DNA of 64,000 nucleotides, taken from assembly GCA_001179505.1 (NCBI GenBank), contig CDMY01000309.1:63479-127478 (forward strand). Direction: 5' to 3'. The position numbers and the translations under genes were made by a program. The stretch comes from Vitrella brassicaformis (taxonomy: Eukaryota > Sar > Vitrellaceae). Shown here piece by piece: positions 10,439 to 22,629 of the stretch (its first letter is position 1; each line of letters begins with the position of its first letter). The notes below the pieces were generated by a model, which saw only the letters and a program-made list of their open reading frames with translations, made no database searches and was not told where the DNA came from.

Positions 10439-12137
10439 ATGGCCCTTCCCTCCCCCTCTTCTCTTCTCCTTTTTGCTCTGCTCGCATCAGCGACGGCACG
10501 TCTTCCCCTGAAGCACCTCCATCGGCATAACCTGTCCTTCCACGAGCTGGTACCAACACGATACGTTCAACACTTCCCCCAAACAACCGAGCCCTCTAAT
10601 GCGCCGCCTCTCGCCACGGTGCTGAACGATGTGTATGCCAGAGTGTATGGCAGGGCTCTTATTCCGCCCCGGCCCAGATACTCGCCAGAGCGCATCGATT
10701 TCCTGCCGTATTTGAAAACGCCGTCTGGAGTGCTGCCCATCAGTGATTTTGGGGGCGACCCGACAGGCAAGAACGACAGCAGTGCTGCGTTTGAGAGAGC
10801 CATCGATGCGGCGCTGCCACTGTGGAACGGCCGTCACTTGGCAGAGGGCATTAAAGACCTTGGTGGCGCGACACTGACGCTCGACGGTGGAATCTATCTC
10901 ATCTCCCGGCCGCTATATATCCCGGGTGGCTATGGCAACATGGTGCGCAAGAGGAGTGGACCACACACATAGATACATGCTGAATGATGGCATACAAGCA
11001 AAGGGAGTGCGTGTGTTTGCTTTCAGCACTGGAGGGATGGCAGCATCGTGGCGTCCGAGAGCTTCCCTGCCGACGGCTTCATCATCACTGTAGGCGCCTC
11101 GCCTGCGCCACACTTCGACACCGAGACTGCGACGCAGGCGAGGCGCCTACAGATTGGCGACCGCAATCAGTTCATGTCATTCTCGGACCTCTATGTCGAC
11201 GGAAGGGATACAGCGAGCGGCGTGCTGCGGTTCACGCACACAATTGGGGCAGTGGTTGGCCCTGCCAACCTCTTCATCGGCTTTCACGATGCGGGAGTTC
11301 TGATTGAGGGCGGTCACGAGGTAGGCGACACCGCATACAGACGGACACACAGGATATTCAGCTCGTGTCTCATGTGTTCAGATCAACATCTTTGAGTCAT
11401 AGCTGGGTCAGTTCTTCTTCGGCGATCCGCGGAAGCCATCACAGCAGACGGCCGCCGCGATTCGGCTGCTCGGCAACGACCACGTGTTGAGAGATGTGGT
11501 GATCTTCAGCGCTAAAATTGGCGTGGAAGACCGCGCAGGCGCCAACACCCATACAGGCGTACACAGTTGGAATGGCAGCGGGACGGCCATGTTGGTCACG
11601 GGCTACTCGACACGCATCCTGGACTCATACCCCGACTTCAACAGTATTATCGTGCAGAATCCGAATGCAGTGACCATCACTGGCGGCTTCTTCCTGGGCG
11701 GCGCCCAGATCATCCTCAGAGCCCACGGCAGCGAGCCGACATGCAAGGGCCTGCTCGTGAGGGACAACCAGTTCTCATACACCGATAGAGACACGGTGCG
11801 AGTTGAGGGCAACTTCACGAAAGTCGTCGACACATTCGTCGGCGCGTCCACCATCGGCCGCTCGGCTAAGCTGAAAACCACAAGAGCAGTGCGGCAGCTG
11901 CACAAAGAGAATGCGACCGAATGGCTCTTCGATTTCAGTGATGTGCTGGTATCCCCGTCGATTGCTCGTGTCATGTATTCGATGGAGATTGAGGGGGACG
12001 GTGTTTTTGTGCGTCATGCATCGAGGCCTGCCGACGGGAACAGGGTGCGTGTGGAGACGGATGTGGCCGTGACGGCGACAGTGATTATGGAAGTCGACCA
12101 AAGCGAACTGTTGCAGGGAGGGGTCATGAATGTGTGA
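10439..12137 (+). CDS. secreted pectate-lyase-superfamily (beta-helix) protein with in-frame TAG
   Basis: Begins with a signal peptide (hydrophobic SSLLLFALLASATA). The motif ISDFGGDPTGKNDSSAAFER is the D-x-GAx-GDGxxDxTxAxxxA start of the Pectate_lyase_3 right-handed beta-helix family, whose members act on pectin or other polysaccharides. Exons: 10439-10942 (phase 0), 11027-11320, and 11382-12137. The second exon ends GVLIEGGHE. The third opens ATC AAC ATC TTT GAG TCA TAG and then stays open as LGQFFFGDPRKP to the stop at 12137. The TAG at 11400-11402 therefore splits an otherwise intact gene; a tryptophan would fit there. Splicing at the AG inside that TAG (exon from 11403) removes the stop, keeps the frame and drops six residues. 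Cell-wall remodelling or feeding is an inferred role. It converges with the TrmB-like gene. Confidence 0.8.
11088..11152. repeat. perfect 20-bp inverted repeat in a coding exon
   Basis: Arms 11088-11107 and 11133-11152 are exact reverse complements with a 25-nt loop. The element lies wholly inside exon 2 of the pectate-lyase-superfamily gene and is translated. Confidence 0.95.
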
Positions 12138-12355
12138 ACACTGTACTGGATTGTTGATGGTGTCTCTGTGTGCGTGTGGTGTGTGGCGTGACCTTGGACT
12201 AATGACATGGCTGCTCGGTGCCATTTGTCAAGCAACTGAACACAGTTCAATAAGAGTAGAATTCTGTCTGTCGTTGTCTCACGATCAGAGACGGCCCCAT
12301 CCACACACACACACACACACATCCCTCCCTTCCTTTGTACACCTACTGCACTGCA

Positions 12356-13952
12356 CTACATATCGATCTGCTGTCTGCGCATGACGTCTCTGTGCCCCCC
12401 ACTCACAACCGCCTTCCTCAGCCCCGCATTCGGCAAGACATCCGGCAGCCGGCCGAACTTCATGTAGAACACCTTTGGCCCTTCTTCCTGCATGGCCTCC
12501 TCCTCGTCGATGTCGCACTCGATGCGCGCCTGCAGCCGCTTGGCCACTTCCTCGACAGACGGCAGTGCGAGATCCCTCTTGGCGCCATCCACTCGCTCCA
12601 TCTCGTGCGCTCGGACCACCTTGAGCGAGTCGAAGATAGAGGGCGGCGGGCCAGCGGCAAAGCCGTCATGGTAGGAGCCGTAGTAGCGCATGAACTGGTG
12701 CTGGTGCAAGAGAATGCGCGACGAGTCGTTGGGGAGGGGCGGGGCGGCGATAAGCTGCGGCAGATAGAAACCCTTCTCCTTGCTGTCAGTGGTGGTGCCG
12801 TCTCTGTTGGCGGCTGCCTCGTCTTCTTGTTCCTTCAATCTCTTCTGTTTGGCGGCCTCCTTGGCCTTGAGCTCCTCCTCAGTGTAGTCCCACATGGTGA
12901 CCCTCCTTAGCCTCGCCAGCTCAGCCGCCTCCTCGTCAGTCAGATTCAGCTCCTGCAGTCGATCCCCATCGGCGATCCGCTCGTCGGCCTCACGCACCTT
13001 CTCGTCAGCCGACCGGTCCGTCTCGTGGATGGCAATGCGGCGGTCTCGGTACCTGAAGGTGTTGGCGTTGAAGAACTGCTTTGTGTCGCGGCCCTTGATG
13101 GGCAGCCCGTAGGAGGGGTCCAGCTGGGTGGCGTAGTGGGGGTAGGGGAGGCAGCTGTAGAACAGGGGGGGCGACTGCCGCCGGATGGTCGACAGGACGT
13201 CGTAGGTGAGGAACTCGCTGTCCGTCACGATGTGCAGCTCGGCGTTGTCCATCATGGTGGCCGCCAGCGACTTGAGGAACTTGGTGCGGATCAGGCGAGA
13301 CTGCAGGGTGCGCAGCGGGTGGCGCGTCCGCTCCGTCTCCTTGTCGGTGGAGGGGTAGTTGACGTACGCAGCCCTCACGAGCTTCTCGGGGATCAGCCTG
13401 TGCAGGCAGAAGGCATCTGCACAGAGGATCCGCACATTGGGGAACCGCACAAGGGCGTCGGGGTGCACCTGGAACGCCCTGACCAGACCGATGGAGCGAC
13501 CGAACACACACATGTGTGCACGCCAATATCCCGCTGGCTGCGTGTGTCTACCTGCAGCATTTGTGCAGTGCATTGAAGACTCTCCTGTAGTCGTTGTCGA
13601 TGGCAATCCAGTTCTGGTCGGGGTTGTGCAGGGCGTGGTGCAGCGCGAACTCGGCGTCCCCACACCCGATGTCCAGATAGCACTCCTCGCCCTCGCGGAA
13701 ATACCACTGCTCAAGTGCCGGAGCCATCCCAGATCTGAACCAAACACACACAGAGCCACATTTGCCAGTGCAGTGCAATGCAGAACATCCCACCATCCAT
13801 CAGTGTGCGTACCCGTCTCTTCCAAACAGGAGCCCAGGAGGGTCCCACAGGTAGAACTGGGTCATCTCTGCCCGGTGCAGGTACCACTGCCTCAGCTGTT
13901 GGTTGAAGAGCCGCTGCAGGGCGGTGAACGCATTGGCCGAGTGAACACTCAT
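12356..13952 (-). CDS. TrmB-like class I methyltransferase with long C-terminal extension
   Basis: SAM-dependent methyltransferase of the Methyltransf_4 (tRNA m7G46, TrmB) type. Exons: 13813-13952, 13552-13734, and 12356-13478, joined in frame. The order fits the family: an N-terminal segment, the SAM-binding LDIGCGDAEFALHHALHNP, then NWIAIDND, VRILCADAF, and AAYVNYPSTDK where TrmB has its F-x-NFPDPW-type loop, then LIRTKFLKSLAATMMDNAEL and LHIVTDSEFL. A charged, coiled extension of about 250 residues follows, which ordinary TrmB lacks. The substrate could be tRNA or another RNA; the loss of a clear PDPW motif makes function uncertain. The start ATG is at 13950-13952. The + strand membrane protein starts 221 bases away, divergently. 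Confidence 0.75.
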
Positions 13953-14173
13953 CGCAGCTGCACAAGACGGATTCGGCAGATCAACAGCAAAAGGACATAG
14001 AGCAGGCAATGGAGAAGACGGGAAGCTCAACAGAGAACGACGGAGGGATGTGAAGAGGACGCACCTTTTCGGCAGCAGCGATTTCAGGGAGCACCCTAGG
14101 CGGCCTTTTAGAAGGCGCAAGTGGGGTCTGCCGAGCGGGAGTATTTGGCACTCGTTATCAGTATCAGTACCGA

Positions 14174-14917
14174 ATGGCGATGCCAGATGCAGTCGATGAG
14201 TTTTGGCCGTCAGAGCCGGAGCACGGCGCACCGGCTGCCGACCAGCCTCACGTCGCCATCGAGGGAGAGGAGGTGTCGGGCGACGGCAAGACCATCCCGC
14301 TGGACCGGCTGTACTTCCTCCTGGCTGCCGCTGCCACCATCCTCGTCGCTGCCGCTGTGCTATCGCTGTGGTAAGAAGCAACACTCCGCTGCTGCTGCTG
14401 ATGCTGATGCTGATGCTCACTCTCTTACTGCACTGCTCTGCCCTTATATGTGTTTTCAGGTATCGGTTCAAGCAGTCCCGTCAGAGGAAGCGGGACGAAC
14501 AGCTGGACCGGAAGAGGGAACAAGCACGGTACAACAGATGAAGAGCATCCATCCATCCATGCAGCCCTCATTCGTGTGTGACGTCATGTTCTCCCCTGCT
14601 GCAGGCTTCGCCAGTTGGCTCGTCTGGAGGAGGAGGCCGACCACTTCAAACACACGGTGGAATACGAGGTAGGTGGGTGACCCAGGCAGCCAGCAGCCCG
14701 CCTCTAGGGTCTATCTACCGTGCATCTTCCCTTTTCTCTCTTTCAGCGCATGGAGCAGGAGGCCAAGGAGCGTGACAAGGGCATCACGGCTGAGCACCGG
14801 CACACGATGGACAAGGCGGAACACTACGGCCCTGGCCTGGACAGCCCCTTCTTCGACAAGTCTATGCCAGGTTACCGGCCGCAGCGCAAGGGACCTGGCA
14901 TGAGGGGTGGTGGATGA
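14174..14917 (+). CDS. single-pass membrane protein with cytoplasmic coiled coil
   Basis: Four exons: 14174-14370, 14460-14528, 14605-14668 and 14747-14917, all with GT-AG borders and consistent phase. The N-terminus is acidic (about 45 residues), then one strongly hydrophobic segment, YFLLAAAATILVAAAVLSLW. After it comes a basic stop-transfer stretch (RFKQSRQRKRDEQLDRKRE) and a charged helix (RLEEEADHFKHTVEYE) likely to form a coiled coil. The end is KGPGMRGGG. The acidic N-terminus and the basic flank suggest the C-terminal tail faces the cytoplasm. I do not recognise the family. Confidence 0.75.
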
Positions 14918-15575
14918 CGGCGGTAGACGCGGAGGCAGCCATGTGTCAGTCGCACACATGGGCCTTCGGCGACCGATGTCCGTGCATACGTACGGACATC
15001 CGTCCGCTCTGACTTGTGTTTTTCCGTGTACAATTCAACCAAGGGGCATCGGGGGAGATGTTGATATGTATCCGGGCAATTCAATTGCGGGGGAGTGTCA
15101 TCGCAATATGCATGACCGCAAGTTGATGAGTGAGTGCATGAGTGCTGTTCGAGTGACGGCTGGGGGGCAGAAGGCCCGTTGCGGTCCGCTCACAGCCCGA
15201 AGGAAACGGCGCTCTGCTCACTCGCCAACTCGCTGCATGCGTGCATGGCTTGGCTGGCTGGCTGCATTTATGAGGGTGGCAGACGATGATAGCTGTCTGT
15301 CTGTCTGTGCAGATGTGTGGAGTGACGTACGCCTGTGAGCGCGGATTCATGAATCTATTGCTGTGTTCATTGTGTTCACGAAACGTCATCGGTCGAAGAA
15401 ACGGATCACATCGAGGTATAGCTGACGCGTTTTGATGCTTTTCTCGTTCCCTGATCTGTACAAGTCCAGCAGGCAGGCAGTCACGAAACACTACACTAAC
15501 GCATGATTGGGTCAGTCCACCCCGGCCAGCCAGCCATGAGAGCATCCCTCCGTCACGACAGCCCTCTGCCATCCC
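14918..15575. other. spacer with no gene seen
   Basis: This region lies between the 3' ends of two convergent genes. A 9-bp-arm hairpin with an 8-nt loop sits at about 14977-15002, a possible 3'-end or RNA structure. Longer open frames here look like shadows. No conserved protein. Confidence 0.5.
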
Positions 15576-17992
15576 CTAGGCCTGCACAATCCTACACTCC
15601 ACGCATCCTCCCTTGGCAAGAGTGGGGCGACCGACCTGACAGACAAGAATGGGACCCCACACACAGCATACATGCAGCACCGGTGGACAAGCCCATCGAC
15701 GGAGGAGACACAAACCGTACCTGTCCTCCTTGTTAGGTGTCGAGTGCTTTGAGAGTGAGCGTATTCGGACGCCGCCCGGGAAGTCCCCCCCAACTGATGC
15801 GAAACCGGCCGTCAACGCCTTCAATGGCGTCGCCGTGGGTCCGCTCCTCCACCAGCCGCCTAAAGCTCTGACCTCCAACTGGCCGCAACAGCGAGAAGTG
15901 GAGCTCCTTGATGCCTCGGATCGTGAGCAGCGACCTGACGCAGGCGATGCCGAACTCGCCAGGGCATCGCCATCGCCCAAATCCCGAGGAACTGCAGACA
16001 GACAGACAGACATAACATCCAATGGGTTGGCGAGCGAGAGCTGCCGATTGGTTGTCTGTGAGGAGGCGATTGTCTGCAGCTCACCCTCTACACTACTATC
16101 CAGTACTGTGATGGTCGGCAGCTGATCCGCCATGTCCCCCCACGTCAGCCCCCCCTCACCCACATCCGTCACGCTTGTGGCCTCGAAACACTCCAACTCC
16201 CTCTCCCCACCAACCGCCTGCAACACCCCCACTGCTTGCTCCTCTGTCGAGTGCCACAGCTCAATGCGTTTGACAGCCGGCATCTTGGTCAGCAGCTTGC
16301 GAGCAATCACGTGCCCGTTGCTGTCGTGGATGGAGAGGGACGACGCGGCGGGGAATGCGTTGTTTGGCATGCTGTCGATCACAAGTGGGTCAGCATCCAG
16401 ACCCACTTGTGATCGCATGACCTCCACCCTCTCCGCTTTGAGGAATGTCAGGGACTGAGCGAGGGCGATGGCAGCGGGGCTGGGCGTGTCCAGAGGGTTG
16501 GTGGTGTGGTTGGGGAGGATGGCTGGGGACACTGTGTGGGCTTTGGCTGCCAGCTGCTGGATGTGTTTCTGCACGAAGGGGGAGGGCTCCGGGCGCGTGG
16601 GGACCCCACACAGAAGGGAAAGGTCGAAGGCGTTACTCGTGTCGAAGATACTGATGTCGACGGGGATGTCGGGCCTCACAGAGACGGCACGGGCGAAGGT
16701 CTCGATGGCCGAGAGGGTCGCGAAGATGTGGCTGTCGATAAAGGAGTCCTTGAGCTTCATGCTGAGCTTCTTGATGGAGCGGCAGCCACGGTCGACAAGA
16801 ACGGCCTGCACAAAGACACACGTACATCGCAAACAGACTCTCACCCACTCTCTCTGATTTTGTGTATCTTGTGTAATCCGTCGCACACCTGAAGGCGCTC
16901 TAGACCCCTAGCGCTCGCGCTCGACATTCTGAGTGTGCCGACATCCTCCAGCTGCGACAGCGACCCCGGCTGGCCGGCCGCTGCCACCGGGATCTGCGCC
17001 AGCGAGTTGGCCGTGACGTCAGGATGGCATTCCACGTGCAGCTCCTTGAGGCACCGCGACATCCCCACCAGCCCCTCCAACACCTCCAACACCCCATCGC
17101 CACACACGATCCCTCCCAACTGGACTGCCTCCAGTGACGGCAGCTGCCAGTGGCGCCCGCGGCCGGGATAGGAGAGCTCATATCCCTGCACCGTGATGGA
17201 AGTGAGGGATGTAAGGGTGGGGGGCGGGTCGAGGCGCGAGAGGAGAGCCACCGACGGCTCCGTCGCAGCTCGGATATCGCGATACTCGTCCTCGTCGACG
17301 ATGACGGTCGATCCGCCGCTCTCGCCGTACTCGATCGACTCAAGCGTCCCCCGGCCTAGTTGGCCGGCTGCTGTGGCCGCCTCGGCTCTCCGCCCCTCAC
17401 TGTGGCCCTCCACCGATGCCGTGACGACCTTGTGGATAACCGGCGACAGAGGGATGTAGTCAATAAAAGCGGGCGGCCCTCTTGAGATGAAGAGGTTACG
17501 GGGATGCTTGACGACGATTGACTTGAGCCGTGTGAGCTGCCGGCCCCACTCGAAGGCGTCAGCGAATGAGAGGCCGCACCAGAAGCGCCGCTCGGCGGTG
17601 TCGTAGGTGTCCATGACCAGCTGGGTGATCTGGCAGCCGACGTGGCGCCACAGCCGCTGGGGCAGCGCCGCCACCAAATGAAGCGACACGAACGAGAAGA
17701 CGTAGGCAACAACAACCGGCTGAGTGTTTCTCTGACAACACACACCACACAGACACAGAGAGAGGAGACAATGAGGATGTGTGTGTTTGCCAGTGGTTTG
17801 GTTTGGTGCATCTCAGCTTACGATGTGGCTGAAGTGTTGAGCAAAGGCCTGCAGACCTATGCTGTGGGTGGCGTGCGATGCCGTCGCCTGCTGCTGGTGC
17901 TGCGGGCCGTCGGTGTCCATCATGGCCTCCTCGTGTGCATCGTCCTCCTCTCGCTCTGCCCGCCTCTGTCGCTTCGACGCCGACTCACTCAT
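15576..17992 (-). CDS. unrecognised three-copy family, copy A (best preserved)
   Basis: Exons: 17822-17992, 16889-17719, 16085-16805 and 15576-15991. The first encodes MSESASKRQRR and a Gln-rich stretch ending in AFAQHFSHI. Exon 2 opens with VFSFVSLHLVAALPQRLWRH and QLVMDTYDTAERRFWCGLSF. This LPxRLW...DTYDTAERRFWCG block is the family hallmark and is loosely F-box-like (inference only). Leucine-spaced segments such as LKELHVECHPDVTANSLAQI suggest LRR-like repeats. Exon 3 contains DADPLVIDSMPNNAFPAAS. In exon 4 one base is missing near 15962 relative to copies B and C (GCCCTGG for GCCGCTGG). The C-terminus is thus in a different frame and runs past the stop the others would use. Related copies lie at 38135-42393 and 44598-46685, with the same intron positions. 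Confidence 0.6.
16376..16415. repeat. perfect 16-bp inverted repeat in a coding exon
   Basis: Arms 16376-16391 and 16400-16415, loop 8 nt, inside exon 3 of copy A. Copy C has only one arm of this sequence at the matching place (about 46125-46142), so the second arm is new in copy A. Confidence 0.95.
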
Positions 17993-18249
17993 CGCCTGAC
18001 CACGTCAATCATCTACCAAACAAGCGGACCGGCGCCGCCCCAACACCATCTATGGCTGCACAGATGGACATGGATGACGACAAATGCATTCACTGTCCAT
18101 GCTGTATCTACACATCTCGCTCATCTGAGTGTCCTGGCTGTTTCCTCCCTCTTGGCTCACCTGTGTGCCTCAAGGATATCCGCCGCAAAGGGTTTGAATA
18201 ACGGCTGCAGCTCGCACTGTACTCTGTGATTCGTCTCTGCTTCCCCGGG

Positions 18250-18713
18250 ATGCTGTCGGCTGTGTTGTTGGCCTTTCTGTCGATAGGCGTAAGTGGCGCC
18301 CGTCCGAAAGCCCACCCCAGTGTGGTGCTGAGGCAGCTGGAGAGCCATGACAGGCAGCAGCAGATGAGAGCTCTTCACTCGATCTGGCATGCGCAGACAC
18401 GCCAAACAACCAGCTGCAGAGACACACAGACGGGAAGGGAATGAGTGGTCGTTTCCTTGAATTGTCTGTCTGTCTGTCTGCATGTCGGTTGCTGACTCGA
18501 CGGCTTACGTCATATGGTACAGCATCTGTGTCCGTCCTCGACCTCGTCCACGGGATCTATGAGAAGATGAATCAGTTGGGTGTGCTATCAGAGGCGAGAT
18601 TCATCTGCCTCAAATGCTCACAGAGCCCTGTGAGGTCTTATGTAAGTATATGTGGGCTCTGTGATGATGTATTCACCTGCCTGCCGGCACGTCTCTGCCT
18701 GTCATATGCATGA
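18250..18713 (+). CDS. possible small secreted protein (uncertain)
   Basis: The ATG at 18250 opens a signal-peptide-like frame (LSAVLLAFLSIGVSGA) that stays open to a stop at 18444. Downstream, 18526-18642 looks like an internal exon, with an acceptor (GTACAG) before and a GTAAGT donor after; its best frame contains SVLDLVHGIYEKMNQLGVLS and RFICLKCSQSPVRSY. The two pieces do not join in frame with the splice sites I can see, so this may be two exons of one gene with a missing middle, or chance. The gap between copy A and the Na/phosphate transporter would otherwise be empty. Confidence 0.25.
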
Positions 18714-19105
18714 AGGAGCGCGTCAGATCTGTCCGGCTGCCTGTCTGTGGCATCGTGCCAGCACCCGTCAATGTCAATGCAGCCAGTAAGCACTGACTAA
18801 GATCTTGATGCACATAACCTACACGACGTCAATCAAGGAAGCACAGCACATCTACTATCCCAACAAAATTCATCCCACCTTATGGAATCAGCCAAAAACG
18901 TGTGTGTGGAAAACTGTTGTGGAGCTGACTAACCTCCTTCCTTCCCATCCATGTGTGCCCGCAGGTGGATATCAGACAAACAGACAGACAGCCTGGCCCG
19001 CCAGAGTGCACCCTCTCACGCAGCACTGCCCAACGTTGCCTAATGCCTAACCAAAAGCCTCCTAGAAAAGAGCAACGTGTGTGTGCGTCGACACACGCTG
19101 CTCAG

Positions 19106-21856
19106 TCACTCGTTGGTGGGCACAGCCATGAAGCGGTCGCTATCTCGTTGGGCGTCATGTGTGGTGGCCATGCTCGGACGCTCGCCGCCGCCTATGCCTG
19201 CAGCAGCCACATCTCCAGCTGCCGCGGCGTGCTTGTCGCTCTCTGGTGCAGCAGCTGCATCCTGGACGACTACGTTGACCGCATCTGGCTGAATTCCCAG
19301 TGACACGGAGCTGGCATGATGGAAAAATTCACCTTCACCGCGACCAGCTGCAAGCGGGCAAAGACAGAGGGCAAGCTTCTCTCTGTGTCTCTCTCTTGTG
19401 TCTCATGATCGATGCTAGCCGATGCTCACTGAAGTCCTCTTCGAACTGGTTCTGTTCGGTCTTGCTGAGTTCCGACGAGAGCTTGGCGATCAGCCTGACG
19501 CGATGCAACGTCAGACACAAAGGAAGAGAACGCAGGACATGGTTGGCAATCATAACACGGTGTTGTTGCGTATCTCCCTCCCTGGCTCACTTGTTTTGCT
19601 TCTTGCGCAGCTGCTCTGCGTATTGGGCGATGACCTTGTCTCCGTTCAAAAGCTTCAGCCACACGACGAAGAAGATGATGGCCAATCCGATGATGGCCAC
19701 AATGATGCTGCCACCAATCGTGAGGCCAGGCTGTCCGTTCTCCTCCTCGAACATTTGGCACAGCCCGAAAAGGGCGAATGGAATCAGGAAGAAAACCTGC
19801 ATACAACGCGTGCATGCATCTATACACATGTCGTCTCTTGTATGTATCCTGACTCGCTTACAGTGACTATGTAGGCGATTGGGAACCAGCGGAAGTCAGC
19901 CGTGATTTGGCCGAGGGCAGTGGCCATGCGGAGCGGCACACGGCGCATCATGGGTATGGGGTACCAAATGAGGATGCCGAATATGTTAAAGAAGAGGTGG
20001 CACATGGCGATCTGCATGCCCTCGGGCTTGTCTGACACTAACGCCGCCATCACAGAGGTCACCGTCGTCCCAATCTGCACGTAAGGAGTGATAGGGAAAT
20101 GAACGTGTGACGGCCTTCGTGTGTGAGGAACTCGGCTCGCTCACGTTTGCGCCGAGTGTGAGGGGGTACATGTGGTGGAGGTCGATCCCACCCAGGCCCA
20201 CAAGCGGCGTCAAGACAGATGTCGTGATCGAGCTTGACTGCACGAGAATCGTCAAACCGCAGCCGATCAACATGGCCACATAACCTACACACACGTACAC
20301 AAAGGGACAGATGGCAGATGGAGAGTGGCTGGGCTGGAGCCTCACCCACCGTGTCCCGGATAGGTCTGATAGACCACGCGCTCAAACGTCTCCTTAATGG
20401 TGCCGATCAGGAGGTAGCGAAGCACCTTCACCTGCAGGCCAGTGACAGGGAGTTCATCGACTTTTGCTCACATGTATAGTCACCATCACTGTGAGAGCCA
20501 CGAGCAACAGCACCAGACTGACGACGGCGTGAATACCCCGTATCGGAACTCGCCATCCGCCCAGTGGTCGCCGGTCTCAGTGGGGCCCAGCTCCCCGTCA
20601 ATCTCAGGCGTATGCACTTTCTGAGCACATGAAGGGAGGGGGTGAGGTGTGCAGCAAGTGTATGTTGTGTGTCTGTCGTATGCGTCTCCCTGCCTGCCAG
20701 GCCAGGCCCTCGAGTATGAGGTGGTCGACATAGGCCGGGCTAGTGACGTTGCGCGTGGAGCAGCCCAAGGTGCCGCTGGCCACACCCTTGATCACTTTCT
20801 TGTCGGCCACCAGAATGTGCTTCGTCACCATTTTGACGATCTTGTCAAACGGACCTTCCCACTTTTCGCCCTGATGTTGTGGAGCGGAACGACCAGACAC
20901 ACACAGAGACATCCACTTCTCGCCTGCTCCATGCATAAATTGACCAATGCATCCATACCGATGTGAGCTCCATGCTATCCTTAATTGCATCACTGAGGTG
21001 TTCCAAGACTCCTGAGACTATCTCCACCGGTAGCAAGACCGCCACAGAAAGCAAATTAAAACAGTCATGTACCTACAATCATGCATGCGCGTGCAGTGAG
21101 CGAGACACGCTCATGACACATTCTCTCTCTCTCTCTCTGTGTGTATCTGTGTGACATACCGTGGCCCCCGCGAAGGCCCGCTTAAACTCCCCAAGCTGAT
21201 GTATCTGCCCTAGACTCACAATGGTGTTCGTCACCGACGTACCGATGCTGCATGAGAGGGCGTCACGTGCAGAGAGACAGAGGATTGAATGTGTACCCGT
21301 CTTAGTGTGCTTACTTGGCTCCCATGATGACGGGGATTGCGATGTGGACGCTCAGAAGCCCGGAGCCGACCAGCGACACGACGATGGATGTTGTCGTGCT
21401 GCTGCTCTGCAGGGTCACCGTGGCCAGTATTCCTGATGCATCCATGAAGAGTCAGGCGGAAAGGAGAGGGGTTCAACCCTAGTAGTTCATTCCAAGAGAT
21501 GCGTACCAGCTGTGAGGCCAGAGATTGGGTTCTGAAGTTCGCTGAAGAATTGGCCCATCCCACAGCTGCCAATGGTCTTGAAGCTGCAGCCGGGAGGGAC
21601 AGAACCATATGCAGAAATCCATGCCTCGACATGACGGGGCGTCACAGACGGACCTCTCTCCCATCAGTTTGAGCGCGATGAGGAAGAGATATAGGGCCCC
21701 CACGAGTACGACCAGCAGAAGGGACACCTTGAGCCACTCAAGCCACTTCTTCGTCGGCGAGGCCTCACCACCCTCAGCCTCGGCATCATCCGGCCGACGA
21801 ACAACCTCAGAGTCCGGGGCGACGTCAGGGGCGCCTGCCTGGGGAGACTGGGCCAT
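19106..21856 (-). CDS. type II sodium/phosphate cotransporter (Na_Pi_cotrans, SLC34-like)
   Basis: Plasma- or endomembrane transporter taking up inorganic phosphate with Na+. About ten exons run from the ATG at 21854-21856. Family signatures appear in order: [13 protein letters not shown], then [18 protein letters not shown], then the first QSSS motif ([18 protein letters not shown]), [14 protein letters not shown], and the second half with [20 protein letters not shown] and [15 protein letters not shown]. These are the two inverted repeats of the SLC34 fold. Two more hydrophobic segments follow ([34 protein letters not shown]). The frame stops just after RKKQNK, but a donor (GTGAGC) there leads in frame to two more exons: [14 protein letters not shown], then an Ala/Asp-rich cytoplasmic tail ending MAVPTNE at 19106. 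Confidence 0.92.
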
Positions 21857-22092
21857 TGCGGGAAGAGGAAAATGTCAAAATTGGGTGAGGGGGAAGAGAA
21901 AGAAGCCCAAGTCGAGAACCCTGCAACCCGAACCCTGACCAAACGATTTTTTGTTGTTGGACTTCCCATGATACTTGCTGTTGGACTTCCCATGATATAC
22001 ATTTGGCGGCAGTCATTCTCCCGCGCATCATTGAACCGCAGCCACGCACTTTGAACCGCAGCAGGCACCAAATAGGTCACTAAGGCAGAGCC
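21857..22092. promoter_or_regulatory. divergent spacer with a short direct repeat
   Basis: These 236 bases separate the start codons of the Na/phosphate transporter and the ARM-RING gene and should contain both promoters. A direct repeat (TTGGACTTCCCATGATA, starting about 21957 and 21981) is present. Confidence 0.45.
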
Positions 22093-22598
22093 ATGATTGC
22101 ATCACCGTACCGCTCAGCGATGACGTCAGCTACATCACTCGGCTGTTGGGCATTGTTCGTGGCAGAGATGACCGCAGCCATTCCCCGCTCAGCTGATCCG
22201 TTGGTACAAGACGACGCGCTGCAGCTGGCGAACGAAATCCGTGACCGGTCCCCAGAGAGCTGGAGCCAGTGGATGCTGGGTGCTCACTATTCGAGGAAGC
22301 TGCAGAGCAACGACATGGACCAGCAGCTTGACGCGTTGTGGGCGATATCTGTCATGCTCGCCAGCAGCGTTGACCCTGCAAGTGACGCTGCTGGATTGGT
22401 TGAGCTCTTCCGGCCGGCCCTTTTCGCCCTCATGAGAGACTTTCGGGTGGACCGATCTGTTCAACTTGAGGCGGCGACAGTCTTGCAGCAGATGGCAGAG
22501 ACCGGCGACCAGGCCACCGATGCTCTCGCGGGGTGAGTGAGTGAGTGAGTGAGTGGCTGATTGACATGAAGCTGGAGGCTCACTCACATCAATTGTCG

Positions 22599-22629
<31 letters not shown>

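Noticed and set aside
10439-12137. Altered genetic code with TAG as a sense codon
   Set aside because: TAG ends the TBC gene and the kinase fusion and stops the broken copy C; one internal TAG in one gene does not support recoding.
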